Positions 41,001 through 53,000 of a DNA stretch of 64,000 bases are shown one piece after another (position 1 is the first letter of the stretch; each line of letters opens with the position of its first letter). The DNA is from Pithys albifrons albifrons (lineage: Eukaryota > Chordata > Aves > Passeriformes > Thamnophilidae), in NCBI RefSeq assembly GCF_047495875.1, contig NC_092460.1:10902520-10966519 (forward strand), written 5' to 3'. The notes below the pieces were generated by a model, which was given only the letters and a program-made list of their open reading frames with translations, was not told where the DNA came from and ran no database searches. The position numbers and the translations under genes were made by a program.

Positions 41001-44000
41001 ACAGCTTGGTAAGTTCACAACCTCCTTCAGCAGATGTGACTGCTCCTGGTTCTGAATGCAGCTCTTGAATGCTGGGGTGAAAAGCAGGAATTGGTAAGGA
41101 TGAAAACATTGGCTGTAGCTCCCAGGGCTGACAATTTAAACCTCTCTGTCCACAGCAGGGGTTTAGGGCAAGCTGAAGCAGTTATTTCCCTTCATTTCCT
41201 CATCTGGAAATGTTAAAATAATCCAGCAGTATCTACTCTTCTATCTGGAATGAAACATATCAGTCATTCACACTCCAGTTGTAACCACCTTGCTTTCAGA
41301 GTGTTATTCAAAATGTCCCTTTTGGCATTGCTTTGGGCCAACCTCTTTCTGCCTGCAGTTCCTAGAACCCTTTTCAAAACAGGTGATAAACCCAGAGCTG
41401 CCATCCTTTTGCATTATGAGAAGCAGAATGCCAGTGGACCATCCTTTATTTTTATTTCAGGACAGGCTGTCACTGTGAAGCTAACCAGTAATGCTGTAGA
41501 GTTTATATGTCCTCTCCTAATCTGGAAGCCAGCTGGGTCTATGGGGTGGACAGCAGCATAGCTGAGCAGGACAGATGTTCTTTGCTATTCTTTGTCTCCA
41601 CATTGCTCTTTCCTTCCAGCCCACCACCACCAGTTCCAAATCTCTGTATCTCAGCTGTCTGTAAGGGATTTGTTGATAGGGAGATTATAGCCTAGCAATC
41701 AAGTTGATTTTAAAAAGTGGAATTTATTGGATAGTTGCAGCTGAATACAGAAATACATCTCAGGAATTGTGTGAGTGGAGATAAAATTAAGTTCAAAGAG
41801 GGATTTATTTTCTTTTTTTTCCTGGAAACTGGATGTTGGTGAAGAAATAATCTGCACTTTTTTCTATAGAATGGAAGGGGTCATTCTTGTGACTCCATTC
41901 GTCTGGGGTCTGAAGATAAACCAGCTGCAGAGAACCTTATCACTCTGTCATTTTTCTTTTCCAGGTTGTAGGCTCTCAAGCTAGAATCTTATATTCTGAT
42001 CAGAAGGGTCGTGTGTCTATAGCTGTGGCTATTAATCGAGCAATTTCTGAAGGAAGGATTAAGGTTTGTCTTTTTTGTCTTGAAGTGGTCTGGTAATTGT
42101 GTTTAATATCTGAGACTGGAGTGGCAGGTGGGAAAGCAGAGCTTCAACCAGTGAGAGCAGAAGTGCCTGCCATTTACATGGCCCCAGTTTCTGTCAGTGT
42201 ATGTTAGAGCTCTTTCCTTCTCTCTGTCTGCCACCAGTATTGCACTATGTAATAGAAGAGAGAGGGGTTTAGAAACTCTGAAATGGGCTACCTTTTGTTT
42301 CATGTTTGGGCATCTACAAGCACAACATACCATTCTGTGACTTGGTGAGAACACAAGGCAGGGACTGTAACTCGCTAGTAGTGCCCCAAATATTAAAAGT
42401 AACAAGCGACTGTGTCACTCCCCAGTGCTTCTTCCCCTCTATCCCTCACTTTCAGCCACATTATAGCTCCAGCCAGCTCTGCAGTCAATTTGCATTGCAT
42501 ATGTGAATGAAGAAAATCGTTAGGCTTGACGTTGCCACTCTAGAGCATAATGCTCATATCTTACTCATCCAGGTGGTCAAAGCCCACTGACTCTGTGTGG
42601 TGGTAGTAAAAGTACATGCTATGGGCAAGACTGCGTAGAGATATTCTAAGGTCTTCATGAGTACTTTTAGGTAGATGTACAGTGTGACATCCTGGTGGAG
42701 ACCAAAATCCTGAAGGCACCACCCAGGAATTATACCTGTTACTCAGGGTGGTCCTGTGTTGTGCCAGGAGTTGGATCCTTGTGATGCCTTCCAACTCAGA
42801 ATATTTTATGATTACTTGTGTGTACAGCAGCACCAGACAAAGGCAATGTCACTTGTTCGACTCCATCTCTTTTATGTTTGGATCACAATTACCCTTTTTA
42901 AAGGAGTGAACTTAGAATGGATTCTGGCTGGAAAGATCTGGGGTTTGTTACTTAGAAAATGTTAGTTGAATATTTCAAATGCTGTTGACCTACTCAGGAT
43001 TCCAAGTGAAGGTCACTGCAAGCTAGTCTCATAAAATAAACCTGACCAGCCAGAGCACTCCCTTGGAACTATGACTGACAAGGTCAGACTCCCAGGCCCT
43101 TTGGATTTTGTGTGTCCTTTTATTTCTGCAAAACTCCATTCCTGCTCTTTCAAGCTGGGTGCTTGTGTATATTTTCAGTGATTTTTAATTCACTGCCAGC
43201 ATAAACCAGAGCCAGATAATTCCAGGCCACACCATGCCAAGAGTGAATTATTCTTATATAAACCCTGTGTGTGGCAAATGGTAATGAAGACCTGCAAACT
43301 GATATAAATTCATACTGTCAGTTAAATTCCAGATCAAGAATGGACTTGTTTGAGGTTTATGAAATCACTGATTTTCATTACTAAGCTATTTTTAGTCCTG
43401 AAGTAGATAAAAAAGGGCAAAATTGTAGAATTTTATACTGTTAATTTTCATTTTCAACAGCAAACAAAAGTCTGAATGAAGATTTTTGCATACTGAAATG
43501 TCTTTGAAATTTCAGCAAAGAAATGCTTGGATGAAATAACTTCACTACTTCCCTTCTTCTCCCTGCGCTTCCTTGTGGATGCCATGAGCATAAAATTAGG
43601 ATCTTGTTCTTTGTTATGAAGGGATGGAGGCTTTCATGAACAGTATGTGAACAACTGTTTTAGAACAAATAATAAGAGGCAGAGAAGATGTTTCAGGGGG
43701 TTTGGGAGAGGGGGCAAAGCTGAGATTTTAAATGATTTAAGACAGAAGTGAATAATGATCCTCAGTAGCAGTGTCAATCCTTGAAGGATTCCACTTTCTT
43801 GTCCTTGGCTTTTTCCAGGCTCCAGTAGTCCTCAGCCGAGATCACCACGATGTGAGTGGGACTGACAGTCCTTTCAGAGAAACATCAAACATTTACGATG
43901 GATCCGCCTTTTGTGCAGGTTGGTGGAGCAGCTGAGGCTTGTCTGTCTGGGCAAGCAAGGAAAGGGCTTTAAAAAAGAAATAGTTTTTTATGCAATATTT

Positions 44001-47000
44001 AAAAATTGTTTTTGTTTAACCTTTTAATCCTAATTAATCAGATTTCCTGAGAAGCTTCCTGTGATTAAATAGTGATACACACATAATGTATACTGAATGT
44101 GGAGCTATTTACACAGGACAGATCCTGAGCAATGTTGGAAATTTGATTAAGATGCACCAGATGTACCTGAGTGCAAGTGGAAAGCAATCTCAGAGGACAG
44201 TATTTTCTGTTTGATTTTAATTTTGCACCTCACTGCTTTCAAACAGGTGATCTGAGCAGAATTACAGCTGTATTTCCTTGGAATCCACAGGATCAAAATC
44301 AGGTCTATAATAGTACTTTGCTTAAAGCAAAAAAGGTTCACAGCTGCTTTCATTCCATTGTTTGAGGACTCAAAAAAACCAATCTGGAGTTTCTGAAAGG
44401 AACTTTTCTGGTCATAAGGCAACATACTTTGATAGTAAAGTTGTAAGAATAGAAGTTAGGCATTCTGGATTTGATTCCAAGCTTTGTTACTCACCTATTG
44501 TGTGACTGTGGGCAAATCATGTAGATTTGTTATACAGAAGGATGTACCAAATGCTACACACCTGATCTGAGCTAACCAGATTGTGCTTTTAAGTTTTCAA
44601 ATGATGCTCGAGAGAAATAAACCCCAGAAATACCAAATTGGAAACCCACAAAAAAAAAAAAGAAATGAAGCACTAAGCAATTTCTAACCAAAATCTTCCT
44701 CATTTTTCCATCCATAAAGTGGAAATTATGATAATAGCTTTAGCCCAGAAGTGTTTCCATATGTCATGAACTGACAATCACAAAGAGGTGTGAAATTGGA
44801 GGATCTGCTGCAGTAGAAGGAGAAATTATGATAGAGGTAGCTGAACATATTGAATTACTTCCATTTAGGGAATTTATAATAGAACCAAATTATGGCTCAA
44901 TTTTAAGATAAAAGTTCCCTGCTATCTTAACTGGATTTCCTGGCGAAATTAGGCTTTTAGCTGTATCTGTCAGTCCCACTTCAACACTTCTTGAGTGCTG
45001 GCTAGTTCTAATAGGTCAAATGAATAGATGTCTCAAATAATGTTGGTTTCTGGCAAGCTGTGAGAAAATGGTGCAGCTGCACCGAGAACAGCAATCCAAA
45101 GCAATGTCTCCATCAAAGGGCTTAGCAGCATAAGTAAATGTCAGGCAACGGCCTCAAAAGAGGCCAATAGAAACCAGGCTTGCTAAAGCCCCTTGCTCAT
45201 CCTGCTTTCTGGTTTTCTTTGTGTTTTGTGATTTACATGAACCACTTGCCTTCTGCAAGGGCTTATCTAAAGCCAGTTGCTCACTGATATCACTGATCTT
45301 TGAAATCAGGGCTAACGCTGTTTTACCAGATGAGCCTCTGGAGTTAGTAAAATAACACCTTAGGCCTTCCTCTCCCTTCTTTGCTGTTGTTTTAACACCA
45401 CATTTCAACTGGTTCAGGTGAAATTGGCTTCTCTTTAGTACACAGGGCTTTTCCAGAACGTTTGCCTGTCTCATTTTGTTTTAAAGTACCTCAGGCTGAT
45501 GGGTTATCACTGCTCTGTAAAGTCCAGTTTCAGCACAGACATTTGCAGTCAATGACCTTTATCAAAGCCAAGAAGTAGCAGGTTATTATACTTTTAGTTC
45601 ACTTGCCATACTCCTTGTCCAACCTCCACTCTTATCATGCCAGTGGCTGAGGAGGAAATCTGTACATTTTAGAATATGGTGATTTAGATCTCTCCCATTC
45701 CATCTTGACAGCACTGTAATTATGATAATTGCATTATTAAAGTGACATAATGTCAGATAAAAGATGCCATAATGAGGCTTTTGACAGGGTTTAACATAGA
45801 TTAGTGCTCAAGTAAACTCATTTTTTTCATCAGACATATAACAGTGGGTCTGCAAATGTGGAAGGGGGATATTGTTTTTCTATTATTTTTCTTGTAAAAA
45901 GCATGGTAAATTATGTATTGAATCTCTCCTGAATCAAATCTGGACAAATGCTTTCAGTAAATTTTATTTTTTTTATCTGCTGCATGTACCTCTTACCCTC
46001 TCTTTGGGTATGTTCTTTAGCACAAATTGTAGTGAATATACAAAACTCTAGAGAACAAGTCAGTGGAAATCTCACAATTGGCATGAGTCAAATCACATTT
46101 GTTTGTGAAATTGTTTCTTTTCTTCTTTTTTTTTTCTTTTCCTTTAAGAAAGAAAATAAACCTTTTCTGTTGTTCCAGCAGTTCCTCTTCAGGGTAAAAT
46201 ACCCCCATGTTCAGAGAACTGGGAAGGATATCACTTTCATCTCAACTTTGCTCTGAAAATGCAATTCCTTAGCTTTAGGCTGGTTTTCTGTGCAGGGCTG
46301 AAATAATTCTGCACTCAGATCTGAAAATATTTCAGATTTCTGAGAACTGCAAGATGTGTAAGTGTTCCAGGTGTCCTCCTCATTTTGAATCCATTCACAC
46401 AGATGTCTCCAGCCTGTTCTTCCATGACTGAAGCATCCCAAAGGAGGGGGTTGTATCTCTGTCCACCCTGAGGAGGTATCTCCCAGCTGAGAAGTGGTAG
46501 AACCTTCATCTGCTTCAATTGGAGCACAAATGCACACAGCACTGGAGTCCTTATGAACCACAGGGTGAAACTGGCATTTGTTGCCTTCAGTGTAGGGGCA
46601 GCGAATGGCAGGAAAATCTCTCTTGCCTATTGTTCCCAAGAAGGAGATGTTCAGTGTAGATCTGTGAGAGAAGCTGCGAGTAAACCTTGCCTCCATACCT
46701 CCCTCCACACAGCCACAGTAAAGGTGTCAGTCGAAGGAGTGAACAGAACAACAGAAAAGTGAATGCAGCATGTGAGATCCATAAACACCTTTCCTCTCCT
46801 CCTAGACATGGCAGTGCAGAACTTCGTGGGGGACTCGTTCAGAGGAGCAACCTGGGTTGCATTGCACAATGGTGGTGGAGTTGGCTGGTAAGAGCTTGTT
46901 TGTGTTTCTAAAGCTGGAACCTGAATCCCATTCTCACTGCTCTGTATGTGTGTAGGAAGGAGAGACAGGAGGGAAACTGCTGAAAAAATGTGCATAGTAC

Positions 47001-50000
47001 TGGAGTAATACAATGACATGCTGATGGGAAAGATGTGTTTGGGAAAAAGGACTGGAAGGACAAATTTTAAGGCAGTGTGGTATTGTATGAGCCTTTTTTA
47101 ATTAATGCCCATATGTCCAGAAAAAGTGTTTCAAACGCTGGCCACAGTATAGTTTGAAGAACGTCACTTGCTAAACAAGGACTGTCTCCTGTGATCTTTT
47201 TGAACAGATCGTACTTCCAGAGCAGTCTTCACACATCCACAGCCAGAGTGTTAGTGGATAGATTGTTTAGGTTTCCTCTTAAGCTGTATTTAAATTTGTG
47301 ACCTTAGGACCCCAATATAAATGCTCATGTGCTGAAGTGCAATGAGGGGTTATTGATACAAAACAGCTCTTGTGCCAGCAAACCCCACAGTCTTTCTGTC
47401 CCTGCTTGTGCCTGATGGGATAAAAGGTCACAGCCATATAATGACTGAATTAAACATCTCCTTCACATGACATGTAGAACTAAGAGAAATGCCTAAACCG
47501 AGAAACAGTGAAAGAAATATTATATATGGACAGGAAAACTGATCTCCTCTATATGCCACGAAAATGTTGCTCTGGATTGGAATAAATGTAGGGAAAAGAA
47601 ATGCCTGTCCACACTGCAGGCACTTTAGTTCTGTTTTGTCCTTTACAGCGTATTCCAGCAAAGCCTCTGCCATTTACAGTCATGTCTTCATTTGGTGACG
47701 TCATGAGTCAAAAAGGCCACAGTGCTCTGTTAAATACTGTAGTGAACCTTCCCACTTCCCTATTTCAACCAGTGCTGGAATACGCAACAACAGCAAGCCA
47801 AAGAACTTGTAGCAGATGTTATCCTCAGAGACATTTGATGATACCTAATTGTTATTCATCTGGATGAGATGTGTCTAGAAAACATCCCCTCAGATCAGCT
47901 GAAGAATTCCCTCCCTGTACTCTTAATTACTTTGATTTCAGTGAAGTAACTACTGCATAGAAAGTACATGAGAGCAAAATTGAACAATGGGATAACAAAG
48001 CCCTCTGAGGGCTTATGCACATGGAATGAAAGTTTGCCTTTACTGATTTCAGTGATAAGAACCCACAGCCAGGGTTTCATTCACAGTTTCTGTAACTCTG
48101 AATAGAAAATACATATCGGAATGTCTCCCTACTCTAGTCATCTCAGACTGCAGAGATAGGAGCAGACTATTTCTGTCTGAATTGCCTTAGCTGAGTTTGA
48201 CATTTTAAAATATCTGCTTATGAAATAAAAGCACAGAAAATCACTTTTTACAACTTGTTGTCCAAAATATGTAGGATATTTTAATGATAATTATAATTAT
48301 TAAAATTGCTAAAATAATTGCTTATGGCACAAATATTCCATGCACTGATGATGTTTAATTCACAGGACAAAAATGATCCTATTTCTTTTTGGTTCTCTCT
48401 AAGGCCAATCCCTCCTTCACATTTCCAGCCCTCTGAGCAGTTCAAAGAGAGCTTAGCTGAATGATGAGACTGCCCTTTACTGTTGGAAAACTAGCACTGA
48501 CCACTGTGCAATTTCAATTATACTGTTTTAGTTGTTTCTTTTGTGGAATTATATCATTAAAAGGAACTTTACCCAAGGCAGAGCAGAGGTGCCATAATTT
48601 GTGTAATGCATCAGAAAATTAGTGTGTGGCTATTTACTGAAATCAAAATATCTCTGGAAAAACAGGGTTTGCTTATCCTTTTTGCCATTTCCTGTGGCTG
48701 CTTAGGAGCTTGTCATTGCAGAACAGTATCTGCTCACCTTACTCTCAGGAGCAGTCACAGCCCTCTGTGATTAAATTACTGTGCTTCAGTGAAGAATGCA
48801 GGGCCTGAAAATTAGGCCTGTCTCTGCACAAGCCTTAATAAGCCACCATGCTGAGACTCAGATGTGGTAACAATGTGGTGTCATTAGCTGCCCTGGTCTG
48901 GAGAGCCCCCAAAAGCCAGGGCAGGACAGGTGGTTCTGCTTGGCTTAACTAATCGTGGCACCACCCTGGCTTGTTAAAGGGCTGCACCCCTTTGCATTGT
49001 AAGGCGGGAGAGGAATAACTTCAAGGTGCTAAAAGAATGAAAACAACCACCCATCATAGCAAATTGCATTCTTTGTCTGGAAGAGGTGGATGCCTTTATT
49101 TTTTTGGACCCTGTTTTTCTTTTTCCCTGGAGTGCTAAAAACCTGCTGACTTTGCCATAAAGAACTCTCCATGTGCTTGATAAATTCTTCTTGTCATCAG
49201 CTGATTTCAAAATGTGAAAGTGCAAGTGAAAGCTTATATGTGTTTATAAACAAAGATACACGTGATTAAAGAGAAACGAAGTTGTTTTTGGCAAGTTTCT
49301 GTCCAGGGAGTTCAAGTGGCAATTGCATTGCCCTCTCCTGCAGGTCCCTCCCTGCAGTGGCTTGTCTGAACTGCTGAGGTGTGCTGGGTCTTTCCGAAAA
49401 GACTACAGAAGGCCCCTTTTACCTGCTTTAAATTTTCTGTGTTATAGCCTTGTGGGACAAACAGAAAAAGCAGGATTAATATTTATTTAGCTGGAATCTC
49501 CATCACATGTGCTGTTGGAGAGACTTAAGATTAACCTTGACTATAATTACAGCATTTTGGCAGCCTGTTTCTTTGCTGGAGAATGTATATTAGCACAGAG
49601 CCTGAATAACCTGTAGTAACAAAAAGGCAGAAGCAAGTTAAGAACTGAACTGCACTGTTGGCACTGTGACATCTTGATTGTGAGAGAGGCCTTGTTTTCT
49701 TTGATCACCTTAGAAAGAGACATCTGGAAATTATATGAGGTAGCTTAGGTCATGATGCCACATGTTTCTTTAATTACTTGAAAATGTGACCCAATGTTAA
49801 TGAATGCAGAGAGCTCCCCTTTAAAAGTGAGAAGTTTTGATAGAAAATCCATCATAACAAACATTGGCCTTTAATGTGGGAGTGATTTCTAGACAGTAGA
49901 GCAGATTCTGATGAGTGATTCTGATTTACACTGGAGTAACTCCTTGAGAATTGATAAAAGGCTCTAAATTTATGGAGTACAAGTCACATCAAATGCTCAC

Positions 50001-53000
50001 TGTTCATACCTAAGCCTTGAAGGATGCTCTTTGGGATGCCCTGGACAGAGGGGATCCTTGCCACTGAAAGAGCATCATCTTTCCATATGGAATATCTTTA
50101 TAAAGCACTGGTCCAGAAGTGTGATTTTCTTATTATCTGTTATTTCCTGTAAGCTGTCTTGAGGGGTGCTCATACTGTGATCCCAAATACATTGCAATTG
50201 CATCATTGATGTTCCTGAGTGTACTCTGGCTTAGGATTTTGATAGTAAAGAATGGTGTTATTTGGGTCTCTGTACACAGGAGCAGCAGAGTATGGTGAGG
50301 TAACTGAGCCTGGTATAATTACATTTGTAACATCGTCATCCAGTCTGGTCCACTTTTTCGGAAAAGACAGTAACAAAGTCAGCTATTCAAAAAGTATAAT
50401 GTTTGCATTTATCCCCAGATGAGACTAAGAGCAGAACTAGTGAAAGATTTCATACAGTAAAGACATCCTGGGAATTAAATTCCAGGCTGAAAAGCATTGA
50501 CAGTATCAATCAAAAAGAATAATTTCATTTTGAAGACTCAGATCATACAATATTCAAACATCTCAAACAGAAACAAGACTTTTTTTCAAATTTTCCTGTT
50601 AAAAAACCTGATTCACTCACTGATGTTCTGCTGTGAGAACTGTCACTTTCAAGAAAACTGTGCCTTTAAACAGAAAATGTATTTGTGATAATAAAATGAC
50701 TGATAATGGAAAAGTGGAGGGAATTTACAGAATGGTACCATAATGGTGAGATCTGGAGCTCCAAGTTTTTGAGCTATGGGATAGGGTCCTGATGAGCACA
50801 CAGTAGTGAAAGGGAATTAACATGACATGAGTAACAACATTACATTGAAAATGAGCAAATGTGAGTTCTAGTTTCAGGAACTAGATCTCAGGTCTGTGAG
50901 GCTCCAGTTTAGACTCGTTTCACCATTTTCTCAGAAGATCAAGTTACTGTTGGAAAATATACAGTAAGAAACCATTCCTTCCTGGACTGGAAGACATGCA
51001 ACTCCTATCTGATTAATGGATATGTGGTTCTATGTAAATTTTGTAAACTTATATTAACTATAAAACTTGGAGGACAAAATCCTGGCTCCAAGGATTTCCA
51101 TTAGTCTCTCATACCACGTATTGTTGTATGACATGCCCCATCCCTCAGGTATTGCTGATGTTGAGCTATAGTGCCAGAACTTTCACAGATTTACAGCAAC
51201 CAGCTGCATCCACCACTATTCGCCATATGCCATGGAAGGGGAACTTAAGCAGCCCAGATTCTGAAGTCAGACAAGATGTTTTGCTCTACGTGTTTTCCCT
51301 GTCCTTTAAAACCAGGCTGTTATTTCTCCCAAGAATAATCTGTTAGTTTTAACATATTTCTGTTCTTCTTCTGCCAATAAGTCTGCTTCCTGAAAAGTTG
51401 GCACTGAAGTCGTTAAACATCTATGGATCTCATACAAAATGAATGACTGTGTTGGAAATGAGTGAGGCAGATGTGCATTAAGTGCTGGTTAACACTTTTT
51501 TAATAAAATACTTATGCTCTCCCATTTGTCCCAAGAGAATATAAATAGACACATCTGTCTGCTTCAATGATCTTGCACTGTCCTCCTCATGATCTTGTCT
51601 ATATGGCAGGATATAGTGTAGCAAACATGAAGATCTTAACCTCTAAAAATACCCTGAGGCAGGTACCTACCTCACCCATCAGAGATGTTAACCTTTCTTC
51701 ACTTGTTTTTAGAGCCAGTTCAGTGTGCAGGACTCTTTTTCTTTTCTTTTCTTTTTTTTTTTTTTTGTAAGTATAAAAGGTCACTTATAGTGTCTCTTTT
51801 CAGCACAATTTCTATGTTTTCATCCTTCTTCTTGCAGGGAAACTGAATAAATCAACTCCTGTGAATTTTGTGGGATTGTATTGAATTACTTTCATTTTAT
51901 TCTTTTTTTTTAGGGGTGAAGTGATCAATGGGGGATTTGGCCTGGTGTTGGATGGGTCCAAGGAGGCTGAAGAACGAGCTAAGATGATGCTCAGCTGGGA
52001 TGTTTCCAATGGAGTAAGCAAAGCTCATTTTATATGTTCACTTTAATATTTTTCTGCTTCATGACTGTTTATTTTAGGTACTTTTATTACAGTGCTAAAT
52101 GTGTTTTAATCCCCGCAAGAACTGACATGACTTGGGATAGAAGAGTAGGAACAATTTGCATGTATTCCCTGTTCCAGATCTGAAATAACACACTAGTAAA
52201 CGATTAAGGAAGAAGGAGGATGATAATTATATTAATTTGCAGATTTATGAAGGCAAACCCTTAACAAGAACTGGGTATAAGAGATAGCCTATTAAAACCC
52301 CAATAAATCTTTTGCTGCTCTGATTTATTGAAAGCCCCACTCCTGCACACACACATTGAAAAAGGACAGTCCGAGAGTGTTACCCATGTTTTATACAAGC
52401 CTGAAAAAGTGGAGTGTACCCTTAAAAATATATTGCCAGGAATAAGCATAGGTGAGTGGCAGGAAAATGGAGTTATTGATTTGAAAGCTGCTATTGCTGT
52501 GATCATGGGAACTTATTAGTGTTATATTAATCATATGCTTAAATATGTTGCTAAATTGAAACCTAGGTATTTTCTTGACTGCTTTTGATTCTGAATATTT
52601 CAGACATTGATTTGTAATTCATAATAGAGATTTGTAAGGTATTGAATAGAGGGAAGAACTTATTTCTTTTGTGCCAAATCTTGATTTTTTTTCTTCATCT
52701 GAGGAATCTTACTTTTACACAGATCAGAGTTTTGCTGGTGGAAGAGGGGTTTATGAGGTCTCTGGCTGTCCACAGAGTTTCATACTTACATGTTGGCAGA
52801 GAATTTGGTTCCTTGATTTCATAGCTGCAAATGCATTGAGTGACACTTTCCTTTTTAAATATTTATCCCTCTACAAAAGCATTGATTGTTTAAATGATAC
52901 TGTTATCTACAGTAAGTGGTAGTTTTGCAGAGCTGGGATGGAGTGCACAATTTTGTTTAGTGAGGGAATTTTTTAAGTTTTTAAGGTACCTGGCTCTACC

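Noticed and set aside
41190..41235. Further MIR copy (CATTTCCTCATCTGGAAATG)
   Set aside because: Only about 25 matching bases, with no supporting order of MIR segments; the same holds for similar words near 19145 and 25372.
46211..46708. 165-codon antisense open frame in UROC1 intron 17
   Set aside because: No domain or splice partner recognised; considered chance, although its length made it worth a look.
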